NCBI RefSeq assembly: GCF_013167215.1
Contig: NZ_JABJWY010000034.1
Coordinates: forward strand, 310,001-374,000
Direction of reading: 5' to 3'
DNA: 64,000 nucleotides
Source of the DNA: Sphingobacterium prati
Lineage (GTDB): Bacteria; Bacteroidota; Bacteroidia; Sphingobacteriales; Sphingobacteriaceae
The notes under the pieces were generated by a model. The model saw only the letters and a list, made by a program, of their open reading frames with translations. It was not told the origin of the DNA and did not search any database. Position numbers and translations under genes: made by a program. Positions 1 through 8,853 of the stretch are shown here, piece by piece (position 1 is the first letter of the stretch; every line of letters begins with the position of its first letter).

Positions 1-1
1 A

Positions 2-1735
2 CAGATCTCTTACTCTTCGGTAGTGGAATTTGACCTAAACACACTAGAACCAACGGTCTCAGGCCCCAAGCGCCCACAAGACAAAATTTTGGTCAAGGAT
101 CTAAACAATAAGTTTTCACAGCTTTTAGATAGTGAACACCATAGGCAATATATCCCAATACCACAGCGTTCAGAATCAGCTTGGCTGGCAGACGGAGGGT
201 CGGGTACCGAATTTACTTTTGGGAAAGTTCCGGTTGAACATGCTTCTCCTCATGAAGTTATTTCAGCGTCTATACATGCGGTACGCATCAAACACAATCA
301 CAAGGAATATATCCTCAGCGACGGCAGTATTGCTATTGCTGCGATAACCAGTTGTACCAACACCTCTAATCCGACTGTGATGATCGGTGCGGGTCTATTG
401 GCCAGAAATGCGATCGAACGCGGTTTGCGCACAAAATCCTGGGTGAAGACCTCACTAGCTCCGGGTTCAAAAGTAGTAACACAATACCTGGAAAGATCAG
501 GTCTGAATGCTGACCTTGATGCACTAAGATTTCACACCGTAGGTTATGGTTGCACTTCCTGTATTGGAAACTCTGGACCACTCCCGCCCCAAATTGCCGA
601 AGCAGTCGAGAAAGGAGAATTGATTGTTGCCTCGGTACTGTCAGGAAATAGAAACTTTGAAGCACGTGTCCATCCGCAGGTAAAAATGAACTTTTTGATG
701 TCCCCAATGCTGGTTGTTGCCTATGCTCTGGTAGGTCGAGTGGATATCAATCTTATGGAAGAACCGTTGGACTATGATCCAAATGGCCAGCCGGTTTTTT
801 TAAAAGATATTTGGCCAAGTCGCGAAGAAATCACCAAAACAGTTAACGAATGCGTCAAACAATCTGATTTTCAGGAAGTATATGACGTTATTTTCGACGG
901 ATCTACAGACTGGCAAGATCTGGAAGTCAACCTTGACCAGAATTATCAATGGGACAATAACTCAACCTATATCAAAGAATCCCCATTTTTTGAAAACTTA
1001 CAGGCAGTTCCACAACCCATCGAGGACATCCAAAATGCCCGAGTATTGCTGTATTTAGGGGACTCTGTTACAACCGACCATATATCGCCGGCAGGTTCTT
1101 TTAAGGAAGATACCGCAGCCGGAAAATACCTAAAAGCCCATCAGGTAAATAGAGAAGATTTCAACTCTTATGGTTCTAGACGTGGTAATCATGAAGTGAT
1201 GATGCGTGGAACCTTTGCCAACGTGCGCATTAAAAACAAAATTACCGATCAGGAAGGCGGTTTCAGCCGGTATTTCCCAACAAATGAAGTAAAAACAGTC
1301 TATGATACAGCAATGGAATATCGAAAAACCAATACGTCGCTGATCGTTTTGGCTGGAAAAGAATACGGTTCAGGATCTTCCCGGGATTGGGCAGCCAAAG
1401 GCACTTTTCTCCTTGGTGTACGGGCGGTGATTGCCGAAAGCTTTGAACGTATACATCGAAGCAATCTCGTGGGTATGGGAGTCGCACCGCTTGTCTTTAT
1501 CAATGGAGAGAATGCCGAAAAGCTGGGACTTGACGGCACTGAAACCTATTCCATCACTGTCTTGGCGAATGAGCTAACACCGCATAAACTTTTAGATGTA
1601 AAAGCTATCCACGAAAATGGGAAAACAATCATGTTTCAGGTCAGAGCAAGACTGGATTCGGCTATCGAAATCGAATACTTTAAAAATGACGGTATTTTAC
1701 AGTATGTATTAAGGCAATATTTAAAAAACAATTAA
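2..1735 (+). CDS. acnA: Aconitate hydratase (AcnA type), 3' part
   Basis: TCA-cycle enzyme interconverting citrate and isocitrate. The reading frame is already open at base 2, so the gene starts left of the window and only about the C-terminal two thirds is present; the GTG at 23 is internal. Two of the three [4Fe-4S] ligand cysteines' motif is visible as YGCTSCIGNSGPL, and the third lies in AITSCTNTSNP. The swivel domain carries KEYGSGSSRDWAAKG and the SFERIHRSNLVGMGVAPL segment typical of monomeric AcnA. A hairpin at 1773-1801 follows the stop. Family assignment is secure; the missing N-terminus cannot be assessed. Confidence 0.95.
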   Translation, partial: QISYSSVVEFDLNTLEPTVSGPKRPQDKILVKDLNNKFSQLLDSEHHRQYIPIPQRSESAWLADGGSGTEFTFGKVPVEHASPHEVISASIHAVRIKHNHKEYILSDGSIAIAAITSCTNTSNPTVMIGAGLLARNAIERGLRTKSWVKTSLAPGSKVVTQYLERSGLNADLDALRFHTVGYGCTSCIGNSGPLPPQIAEAVEKGELIVASVLSGNRNFEARVHPQVKMNFLMSPMLVVAYALVGRVDINLMEEPLDYDPNGQPVFLKDIWPSREEITKTVNECVKQSDFQEVYDVIFDGSTDWQDLEVNLDQNYQWDNNSTYIKESPFFENLQAVPQPIEDIQNARVLLYLGDSVTTDHISPAGSFKEDTAAGKYLKAHQVNREDFNSYGSRRGNHEVMMRGTFANVRIKNKITDQEGGFSRYFPTNEVKTVYDTAMEYRKTNTSLIVLAGKEYGSGSSRDWAAKGTFLLGVRAVIAESFERIHRSNLVGMGVAPLVFINGENAEKLGLDGTETYSITVLANELTPHKLLDVKAIHENGKTIMFQVRARLDSAIEIEYFKNDGILQYVLRQYLKNN

Positions 1736-1772
1736 TTTAATGCCTTATTAATCAACACCAAATTTGCAAATA

Positions 1773-1801
1773 AAAGGGGGCACGATATATCGCGCCCCTT
1801 T
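1773..1801 (+). terminator. Probable terminator after aconitase
   Basis: Stem AAAGGGG/CCCCTTT with an inner CGAT/ATCG helix and a small bulge, 38 bases after the aconitase stop. The U-tract is short, so efficiency is uncertain. Confidence 0.55.
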
Positions 1802-2039
1802 CACAACCTATATAAAAACCTACCAGAGTTCTATTTAGACAATATTTCCGGCCAATACACAAGGACTTTTGGAGACTTGCCAAAGTTACATACGATAAAA
1901 AGAGATTTTTCTCCCTGAAGTCAGCCATTTTTGGTTGTAGGGCAAAGTAAGGGATTAAATCAGCTATCCTTCCATTATCAATGATAAAAATGTATTTTCG
2001 TCTGCAATCAATCCCGATATTTACGTAGACAGACAAATC
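1802..2039. other. Intergenic, no gene seen
   Basis: AT-rich spacer between the aconitase terminator and the pentapeptide gene. A reverse-strand open frame here shows no domain and lacks protein-like composition; I treat it as non-coding. Presumably contains the promoter of the next gene, but no clear TAnnTTTG box was found. Confidence 0.4.
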
Positions 2040-2606
2040 ATGGATGAACTGGTAGAGCAGACTATTTCGAATGTAAGCTTCAACAAAGAATTACAGCAAA
2101 TTACAGAATTTTATAAATGTACATTTGAGTATTGCGATTTCCAAAACGCCGCAATGGTTGATCTGATATTTACAAATTGTGAATTTAAATCCTGTAATTT
2201 ATCCAATATAAAATTAAAAGGAACACAATTGGATCATATCATTTTTCAGGACTGCAAGATGTTAGGTATCCAGTTCAACGAATGTAGTTCATTCTCCTTT
2301 CATATCGAAATGAAGAATACTGCACTGGATTATGCTTCTTTTTTTGAACGTAATATGAAGAAATTCAAATTTGAAAAGTGTTCACTGCAACATGTTGATT
2401 TTGAAAAAGCCAACCTCCAACAGGCCATCTTCAAAGATTGTAACTTCCTGAACGCACGGTTTGAACAATGCAATCTGGAAGGCTGTGACTTTCGGACTTC
2501 GGTTCATATCCAAATGGATCCCGAAGCCAATCGGATGAAAAAGAGTAAATTCGAACCAGAGCAACTACCGGGCCTGTTAGCCAAATATCAATTGCTGATC
2601 GACTGA
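2040..2606 (+). CDS. Pentapeptide-repeat protein
   Basis: 188 residues built almost entirely of A(D/N)LXX-like five-residue repeats, for example CDFQNAAMVDLIFTNCEFKS and FEKANLQQAIFKDCNFLNAR, which predict a right-handed quadrilateral beta-helix. No signal peptide, so cytosolic. The size and central repeat break near HIEMKNTALDY resemble McbG/Qnr-type gyrase-protecting proteins, but many pentapeptide proteins of this size have no known role, so resistance should not be assumed. Monocistronic, with a 123-base gap to the next gene. Confidence 0.85.
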   Translation: MDELVEQTISNVSFNKELQQITEFYKCTFEYCDFQNAAMVDLIFTNCEFKSCNLSNIKLKGTQLDHIIFQDCKMLGIQFNECSSFSFHIEMKNTALDYASFFERNMKKFKFEKCSLQHVDFEKANLQQAIFKDCNFLNARFEQCNLEGCDFRTSVHIQMDPEANRMKKSKFEPEQLPGLLAKYQLLID

Positions 2607-2729
2607 TATGAATGTACGATATCGCAGACTGAAGAAGGTTTTAAACTATAATCTGCTAAATAACGGATTTCAGGGATAAAAGCACCTCTGATAAATCAGC
2701 ATATTTGCCTATCAAATTATAATAGATAG

Positions 2730-4115
2730 ATGAAAAAAACATTCTTATCATTCGCAGTTCTGATGACTGCCAGCACGGTATCTTTCGCACAGATCAATAA
2801 AGCATTTAAAATCAATTACGCCATTGTATTTACGAACATCGACAGCAATACAGCGCAGGAAGCTCCGGTCTCTTTATATGAAGCCTATGTCAATAATGAC
2901 AAGATAAAAGTGGTATCCACAGCTGATGGACAGGAATCTATTTTTCTTGCCAAAAAGAATGAAGATAAATCAACAATCCTCTATCCATCGCTATCAAAAT
3001 ATACAGTACATGATGAGGAGGCAACATCCTTTTCTATCAAATCGGTTCCCGGTCAAACTAAGAATATTGCCGGTTACCTTTGCAAGCTGGCACAGATCGA
3101 GCTTCCCAATATGGAAGATATCGAAGGTAATACTACCCTATCCATCTGGTATAGCGAAAAGCTTCCTGTTATCTATTGGGAAGGCTTTGATATTTTCAAA
3201 AAGATTCCGGGCGGTGTTCTGCAGGTAACTACACCTCTTGGGGTGGATATTGTAGCGCAAAACGTTGCGGACAGTCAATTAAATGATAATGATTTTATTG
3301 TTCCTGAGGACTATGATCAGGTAGAATCTATCTACGACGAAGAACAGGAAGGCGAAGAAAATAATCAAATGGCGGAAAATCTATACTTATTTGAAGATAG
3401 CATTTCCGGTCTTATGGGACTGCAGGATGATGCACAACAAATTGTCGTTCCAGCCCAATATCACTACATTACACCGTTTGTCGGTGAAATAAGTGTTGTC
3501 CAGTATAAAAACGAAAAATATGGTGCGATCAATCTCACGGGTAAAACGATGATCCCTTTTCAATACGATTATTTAAGCTATGACGATCATTCGGAGCAAT
3601 TTCTTTTTGGAACAAATGAAAAATATGGCATATTGGACAAAACAGGTAAGGTACTTATTCCTGCCAATTATGATATGATTTCATTTATCAATGGTGGTTA
3701 TGCTGTTTTTCAGGAAGATGAAAAATATGGCATCTTAAATCAGGCCGGAAAGATCGTTGTACCAGCAAGCTATAGTTTCATCTCCGAGAATAATGGTACA
3801 CACTTCATTTCTGTCGAAAATGATAAATACTTTCTGGTCGATATAAAAACAAACAAAAGCATAACTCTAGCCTATGATTTTATATCAATAACCGAAGAGC
3901 CGAATCTTTTCCTTTCGAGCAAAGATGGCAAATACGGCTATTTAAACGGTCTGGGAAAAATTGCCATTCCATTTATCTATAGTGGGGCAACATCTTTTAG
4001 CGATGGTTTGGCTTCGGTCACAAAAGAAGGATCAGATGATGTGATCTTAATCAATACAAAAGGCGAACAGGTCGAATTGGATGCTGCAGTGGAAGCCGTC
4101 GCGGAAGAAATCTAA
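2730..4115 (+). CDS. Secreted WG-repeat protein
   Basis: 461 residues with a Sec signal peptide (hydrophobic segment ending SFAQ, residues about 1-21). Residues about 25-190 resemble the GLPGLI/DUF4412-type secreted domains of Bacteroidota (NIAGYLCKLAQIEL, then an LPVIYW segment). From about 215 on there are at least five WG-type repeats of the form KYGxxNxxGKxxIPxxYDxI (KYGAINLTGKTMIP, KYGILDKTGKVLIP, KYGILNQAGKIVVP, KYGYLNGLGKIAIP). The acidic linker EEQEGEENNQ separates the halves. WG repeats probably mediate protein interactions at the cell surface; the exact function is unknown. A strong hairpin follows. Confidence 0.8.
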   Translation: MKKTFLSFAVLMTASTVSFAQINKAFKINYAIVFTNIDSNTAQEAPVSLYEAYVNNDKIKVVSTADGQESIFLAKKNEDKSTILYPSLSKYTVHDEEATSFSIKSVPGQTKNIAGYLCKLAQIELPNMEDIEGNTTLSIWYSEKLPVIYWEGFDIFKKIPGGVLQVTTPLGVDIVAQNVADSQLNDNDFIVPEDYDQVESIYDEEQEGEENNQMAENLYLFEDSISGLMGLQDDAQQIVVPAQYHYITPFVGEISVVQYKNEKYGAINLTGKTMIPFQYDYLSYDDHSEQFLFGTNEKYGILDKTGKVLIPANYDMISFINGGYAVFQEDEKYGILNQAGKIVVPASYSFISENNGTHFISVENDKYFLVDIKTNKSITLAYDFISITEEPNLFLSSKDGKYGYLNGLGKIAIPFIYSGATSFSDGLASVTKEGSDDVILINTKGEQVELDAAVEAVAEEI

Positions 4116-4137
4116 TTCGCAAACATTTTTGCGAAAA

Positions 4138-4175
4138 ATAAGGGCTAGTATATGAATCCTAGCCCTTATTTTTTT
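4138..4175. terminator. Bidirectional terminator
   Basis: Perfect 11-bp stem (4138-4148 with 4159-4169, core AAGGGCTAG) with a T-run on the + side and an A-run on the other. It lies between the convergent WG-repeat gene and the DUF808 gene and can serve both. Confidence 0.85.
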
Positions 4176-4180
4176 GGTAA

Positions 4181-5065
4181 TTATGTCGTGCTTGCAATCT
4201 TCTTTTTGCCAAAAATTTTCTTACCAACCGTGAAAAGTAGCACTGCAATAATGCCGCCCCCAAGTCCAAACAAAAGTTCTTTGACTATCCCCGGAAAATC
4301 AGGCAGGGCATGATGAAGGAAATCGATATAATGGGTAAAAATACCTCCCGAAACCAAAATTAAGGCGATGGTGCCCACAACCGCCAACAATTTGATAATA
4401 AAGGGAAGGGCTAGCACCAGTAATTTGCCTAAGCTGGCCAATGGTCCTTTTTCATTCGCGCTTTTGATCAACTTATATCCCGCATCATCCATTCGAACAA
4501 TTAATGCAACGATACCATACACACCCACGGTAGCAAGAAGTGCAACGACACAAACGGTAATAATCTGCAAAGTCAGACTTTTATCCAAAACTGTTCCCAA
4601 GGCGATGATAACAATCTCCACAGAAAGGATAAAATCTGTTGTGATCGCCGCCTTGATTTTGGATTTTTCAGCTTCCATATCATTCTCCTCGATAACTTCT
4701 TCGGTCTTTGTTTCGCCTTCATGATGCTTCCGATGAAATAAGTATTCAATAATCTTTTCAACCCCTTCAAAGGCCAGATAGAATCCGCCCAAAATCAAAA
4801 TGTATTTGATAGCGATCGGAAAAAAGACATTCAACAACAAAGCTATGGGTACGATAATCAGTTTATTAATGAGTGAACCTTTGGTAATCGCCCAGAGGAC
4901 AGGTAATTCTCTAGATGCCAAAAAGCCGGTCGCCTTTTCCGCATTCACGGCCAGATCATCCCCCAAGATTCCCGCTGTTTTTTTTGTCGCTATCTTGCTA
5001 GCAACCGCAACATCATCCATTAAAGCTGCAATATCGTCTAAGATTGCAAATATTCCTGAAGCCAT
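4181..5065 (-). CDS. DUF808 family inner-membrane protein (YedI-like)
   Basis: 294 residues, starting with the DUF808 signature MASGIFAILDDIAALMDDVA followed by KIATKKTAGILGDDLAVNAEKA. About six to seven hydrophobic segments follow, with a charged cytosolic loop HRKHHEGETKTEEVIEENDM near residue 115, and the C-terminus ends in a lysine-rich tail. The family is widespread (E. coli YedI) and has no established biochemical function. Transcribed toward the shared terminator at 4138-4175. The start is the first ATG of the family signature. Confidence 0.88.
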   Translation of the reverse strand: MASGIFAILDDIAALMDDVAVASKIATKKTAGILGDDLAVNAEKATGFLASRELPVLWAITKGSLINKLIIVPIALLLNVFFPIAIKYILILGGFYLAFEGVEKIIEYLFHRKHHEGETKTEEVIEENDMEAEKSKIKAAITTDFILSVEIVIIALGTVLDKSLTLQIITVCVVALLATVGVYGIVALIVRMDDAGYKLIKSANEKGPLASLGKLLVLALPFIIKLLAVVGTIALILVSGGIFTHYIDFLHHALPDFPGIVKELLFGLGGGIIAVLLFTVGKKIFGKKKIASTT

Positions 5066-5198
5066 ATTTATTTAAAATTTGAACGTAAAAATATAAATTT
5101 AATTCAATTCGCAACTAAGTAATTTAACGGGATTGCCTTAATCTTCTATAAACAGATCTATTTTAATTGTGTATTTTTAGATACAAATTATACCAAAT

Positions 5199-5756
5199 AT
5201 GATAAAATCACTTTCAGCGACGGAGCAAACAGCATTATTAAAAGTGCTTAAGGCCAGATTTGAGACTAATATGAAAAGGCACCGAGAGCTCGTTTGGGAG
5301 CCGATACAGCAAAAAATCGAAGAAAACCCGGCCAAGGCCTGGAGTTTACAGCGAATGGAGCAGAGTGCAGGCGAACCCGATGTGATCGGTCTTGATCCAG
5401 CCAGCGGGGCTTATTTGTTTGTCGATTGCGCTGCTGAAAGCCCAAAAGGAAGAAGGGCTTTATGCTTTGATCAAGCCGCGCTCGATTCCCGAAAAGAAAA
5501 TAAACCTGCAGACAGCGCAGTAGAGATGGCCAAACAAATGGGTGTCGAACTACTGACGGAAGCACAATATCGACAGCTGCAAACTTTGGGTGAATTTGAT
5601 CTGAAAACATCAAGTTGGATACAGACACCTGCTAACATCCGTCAGCTTGGAGGTGCCTTATTTTGTGACCGTCGCTATAATCATGTTTTCACCTACCACA
5701 ATGGCGCGATCTCCTATTATGCCGCACGTGGATTTAGAGCTGTACTACACCTTTAA
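5199..5756 (+). CDS. DUF4256 family protein
   Basis: 185 residues, soluble, without signal peptide. The full length matches the DUF4256 family: an N-terminal helix around LLKVLKARFETNMKRH, then EPDVIGLDPASGAYLFVDCA, AESPKGRRALCFDQAALDSR and a C-terminal FCDRRYNHVFTYHNGA segment. The family is found in many Bacteroidota and Firmicutes with no known role. It lies 43 bases before the DUF6265-YciI gene with no terminator between, so the two may be co-transcribed. Confidence 0.85.
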   Translation: MIKSLSATEQTALLKVLKARFETNMKRHRELVWEPIQQKIEENPAKAWSLQRMEQSAGEPDVIGLDPASGAYLFVDCAAESPKGRRALCFDQAALDSRKENKPADSAVEMAKQMGVELLTEAQYRQLQTLGEFDLKTSSWIQTPANIRQLGGALFCDRRYNHVFTYHNGAISYYAARGFRAVLHL

Positions 5757-5799
5757 ATAACACTAATGTACAACCTGTTTAACATAATTTACGCTAGAA

Positions 5800-6660
5800 A
5801 TGAAAAAATCAATAATCGTATGCCTTAGTCTTTTCTGTATCTTTTTGTCCAGGTCAGTATCCGCACAAAGCCCCTTCCCCACCTTTCTCCAAGGCACTTG
5901 GAAAGTAGTGAATAAAGACAGTTACGAACACTGGAACCGGGTCAGTGACAGCGAATTAAAGGGCATGTCCTATGCGATAAAAAATGGTCAGAAAATAATC
6001 AGTGAGTACTTGAAAATTAGAAAACTGGGCAATAAAGTCATCTATTCGGCACTAGTGATCGGTCAAAACAACGGAAAAGAAATAGATTTCGAATTAAGCT
6101 ATAAGGACAGCACATATTCGTTTAGTAATGTTGCCCACGATTTCCCCAAGCACATACGCTATACCAGACTTGAAGGCGATCGTCTGCACATTTCAGTTGA
6201 AGGAAAATCCGGAGAAGGACACACTTTTGATGTCCATAAAGTAATAAATGAGTTACCTGGCGAAAACCCAAATTATGACGGGAGCTTAGCAAACAAACTT
6301 GGCGCAGACGACTATGGCATGAAAAGCTATATCTTCGTTTTATTAAAAACCGGCCAGAATAATACTAAGGATAAACAACTTATTAACGAAAGTTTTAAAG
6401 GGCATATGGAAAATATCGGCCGTTTGGTAAAGAACGGCCAGTTGATCGTGGCAGGTCCATTTGGCAAAAATGACAGCAGTCTTCGGGGGCTATTTATTCT
6501 GAATAATATCGCTACAATTGAACAGGCAAAGGAGCTTCTACAAACAGATCCCACGATCAAAAATGGACTTCTGGAACCAATGTACTATACTTGGTATGGA
6601 TCGGCAGCACTGGCTGAGTACCTCCCTTTTTCGGAAAAAATATGGAAAAAAGCACATTGA
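5800..6660 (+). CDS. Secreted DUF6265-YciI-like fusion protein
   Basis: 286 residues with a signal peptide ending SVSAQ (about residues 1-23). Residues 28-147 match the DUF6265 pattern (FLQGTWKV, ISEYLKI, FSNVAHDFPKHIRYTRLEGD), a lipocalin-like fold seen in secreted Bacteroidota proteins. Residues about 175-270 are YciI-like: a SYIFVLLKTG strand, a GHMENIGRLVKNGQLIVAGPFG helix-strand unit and DPTIKNGLLEP. YciI domains are usually stand-alone and cytosolic, so an exported fusion is uncommon. Substrate unknown. Follows DUF4256 closely. Confidence 0.75.
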   Translation: MKKSIIVCLSLFCIFLSRSVSAQSPFPTFLQGTWKVVNKDSYEHWNRVSDSELKGMSYAIKNGQKIISEYLKIRKLGNKVIYSALVIGQNNGKEIDFELSYKDSTYSFSNVAHDFPKHIRYTRLEGDRLHISVEGKSGEGHTFDVHKVINELPGENPNYDGSLANKLGADDYGMKSYIFVLLKTGQNNTKDKQLINESFKGHMENIGRLVKNGQLIVAGPFGKNDSSLRGLFILNNIATIEQAKELLQTDPTIKNGLLEPMYYTWYGSAALAEYLPFSEKIWKKAH

Positions 6661-6777
6661 TGTTATACAGCGAATAAATGTTTACTGTGGCAGGAATCGT
6701 ATTTTTCTATTTCAGTCATTCCTCATGACAGACAGTTGTCAGTTGGCGATTCTATTTTTGGAGAAAATATAAAACAT

Positions 6778-7236
6778 ATGAAAAATAGATCTATCCCTTC
6801 TTTTAATATCATTGGAATTGCAATACGCACAAGCAATCAGAAAAGTCAGGCGGCCAAAGATATTCCAGCTCTTTGGAGACGATTTTTCGAAAATGATATT
6901 ATGAACCGTATTCCAAATAAAGTTTCCAATGAGCTTTATTGTGTTTATACTGAGTATGAAGAGGATCATACGCAACCGTACACCACGTTATTAGGCTGTA
7001 AAGTCGCCCATCTCGATGATGTACCGGAAGACATGGACGGTATACGTATCGAAGAAAATGTCTATCATCATATTGAAGCCGAGGGAAATCTGGCAGCGGG
7101 GATCGTTTACGACACTTGGCTGAACATCTGGGAATCGGATCTCCCGCGCGCATTTTCAGCAGATTTTGAAGTTTACGGAGAAAAAGCGCAAAACCCCGAG
7201 CAGGCTAAAGTTGATATTTTCATCGCTCTCCAATAA
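6778..7236 (+). CDS. GyrI-like/AraC effector-binding domain protein
   Basis: 152 residues from the ATG at 6778; an upstream in-frame start at 6736 would add 14 residues without domain character. The sequence fits the stand-alone effector-binding fold of Rob/GyrI/Cass2 proteins: IGIAIRTSNQKSQAAKDIPALWRRFF, a central VYTEYEEDHTQPYTTLLGC strand and the ending FEVYGEKAQNPEQAKVDIFIALQ. The DNA-binding part of Rob is absent. Such single-domain proteins may bind or sequester small hydrophobic molecules; ligand unknown. Confidence 0.8.
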   Translation: MKNRSIPSFNIIGIAIRTSNQKSQAAKDIPALWRRFFENDIMNRIPNKVSNELYCVYTEYEEDHTQPYTTLLGCKVAHLDDVPEDMDGIRIEENVYHHIEAEGNLAAGIVYDTWLNIWESDLPRAFSADFEVYGEKAQNPEQAKVDIFIALQ

Positions 7237-7261
7237 GCATAGATACGCTAATAATATCTGT

Positions 7262-7295
7262 CAGGGGAATAACAGCTAAGTCTGCTATACCCCTG
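7262..7295 (+). terminator. Hairpin after the GyrI-like gene
   Basis: CAGGGG/CCCCTG stem with a further AGC/GCT helix inside, 25 bases downstream of the stop. No U-tract follows, so it could be an mRNA 3' stabiliser rather than an intrinsic terminator. Confidence 0.4.
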
Positions 7296-7377
7296 GCAAC
7301 ATATACCGGCTCCGCCAGTTAATGTAACAATAGGTATGTCGGATTAGACTTGCTTTTATTTTAGCCAAAATATCTTT

Positions 7378-7385
7378 TACCTTTG
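7378..7385 (+). promoter_or_regulatory. Candidate -7 promoter box for the ClC gene
   Basis: TACCTTTG, a perfect match to the Bacteroidota -7 consensus TAnnTTTG, 23 bases before the start codon. No convincing TTTG -33 box was found at the usual distance, so the call rests on the -7 element. Confidence 0.45.
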
Positions 7386-7407
7386 TGCCGATTTAAAACA
7401 AAATAAT

Positions 7408-8694
7408 ATGCCGGGCACCATGACACATCGAAAGAAAATTGTTCGATATAGCTACCTTAAATTAATTGCAAGTTCAGTTTTTGTCAGCTTCATCTGCTGT
7501 CTGTTGGCTTATAGTCTCAAACACATCACGGGATATATCCAGGAAAAAATAGCCGAAAGCGTTTTGGAATGGGATCCGAAATTATTTATCATATTACCAA
7601 GCCTTGGTATCACCGCGATATACTTCCTCCGGAAATATGCTTTTCGCAACAGAAAAAACAAAGGGATCAAAGAGATTTACACGACACTCGAGACACGGAA
7701 AGATCATTTACCTTTTTTTAAAATACCATCCCATTATATTAATGGTTTTTTGACTGTTATTTTTGGGGGTTCAACAGGAATTGAAGTCTCCACTGTGGTA
7801 GCAACAGCTACTGTCGGCAATCAAGCTTATAAACACCTTCACCCTGCTTGGGCTTACAAGACAGAATTGATCTGCGCGGGCGTTATCGCTGGAGTAACCT
7901 TATTGTTTGGCAGCGCATTGGGCGGCCTATTATTCGCCTTTGAAGTTATCGCTAGAAAATATAACAAAACATTGGCGATAAGCGGTATCAGTTCGATGCT
8001 TGTCGCTTCATTGTTCGTTCATTATACAGATGCAGCCCCATTGTTTAACTACACAGCAAAGCAATGGCAATGGCAAGCAGTCCCTTTTATTATCATTCTA
8101 TCGTTAACAGCCGGTTTGTTGGCGCTTTATTTCACTAAAATTGTGATCTATGCCAAGTCGTTATTTGCTGGAATAAAGAATAACTTTATTCGAGTCAATT
8201 TGGGAGCCATCTCCGTGGGTGCTCTAATTTTTTTCTTACCTGTGCTCTATGGTGACAGTTATCATGGTCTTGGGGAAATCCTGGAAAACAGTTTACATGG
8301 ATCGATGAATTTGCTATACTTTCTTCCATTGCTTTTATTAGTGCTGTTAAAACCATTGGCAGCAGCGCTAACCTTGGGGGCAGGCGGCGATGGTGGCGTT
8401 TTCGCTCCAAGTATCGTTACAGGAGCACTCCTTGGAGTATTGTTTGCTCAATTTTGCAATCATTATCTCGGTACACATCTTATTGTCATCAACTTCGCCT
8501 TATTCGGCGCAGCAGCCATGCTTTCGGCGGCTATCCATGCTCCGTTTACAGCGATTTTTATTGTTGCAAGTATCGTTCCTTCAGGCTATATACTGTTTGC
8601 TCCATTGTTGATAGCCAGCCTTGTCGCTAAACTGCTTGCCAAAAAGATCTACCCTTATAATGTATATACGTATAAAGAGGTTGCCCATAGTTAA
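7408..8694 (+). CDS. ClC-family chloride channel/transporter, atypical motifs
   Basis: 428 residues with about ten hydrophobic segments and two inverted halves typical of ClC proteins. The gating-glutamate region reads GGSTGIEVSTVVATATVG with Glu126 in the place of the GREGP glutamate. GGVFAPSIVTGALLG near residue 332 is the clear ClC anion-coordinating motif. Two positions look unusual: the GSGIP region reads NKGIKEI, and GGLLFAFEVI carries Val where the H+/Cl- antiporters have the internal proton glutamate. This favours a channel-like or otherwise altered transport mode, by inference. Start chosen at the first ATG, although MTHRKK at residue 5 is possible. Confidence 0.85.
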   Translation: MPGTMTHRKKIVRYSYLKLIASSVFVSFICCLLAYSLKHITGYIQEKIAESVLEWDPKLFIILPSLGITAIYFLRKYAFRNRKNKGIKEIYTTLETRKDHLPFFKIPSHYINGFLTVIFGGSTGIEVSTVVATATVGNQAYKHLHPAWAYKTELICAGVIAGVTLLFGSALGGLLFAFEVIARKYNKTLAISGISSMLVASLFVHYTDAAPLFNYTAKQWQWQAVPFIIILSLTAGLLALYFTKIVIYAKSLFAGIKNNFIRVNLGAISVGALIFFLPVLYGDSYHGLGEILENSLHGSMNLLYFLPLLLLVLLKPLAAALTLGAGGDGGVFAPSIVTGALLGVLFAQFCNHYLGTHLIVINFALFGAAAMLSAAIHAPFTAIFIVASIVPSGYILFAPLLIASLVAKLLAKKIYPYNVYTYKEVAHS

Positions 8695-8805
8695 TAGCTT
8701 AATTGCTTCTCTACGGAGCATCAAAACAGGGCGATTCATAAGCTCAATTTAACAGACCAAAATGTATTGGTAAATGCACGGGGTCGCACAATGTACACAA
8801 ACCAT

Positions 8806-8841
8806 AAAAAGCAGTTCCATTCATTAATGAAACTGCTTTTT
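8806..8841. terminator. Bidirectional terminator between ClC and rtcB
   Basis: Stem AAAAAGCAGTT (8806-8816) with AACTGCTTTTT (8831-8841), with U-runs in both directions. It sits between the convergent ClC and rtcB genes. Confidence 0.8.
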
Positions 8842-8853
8842 AGTAAATCCATG

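Noticed and set aside
366..707. Minus-strand reading frame inside aconitase
   Set aside because: Antisense to a well-supported gene with implausible composition.
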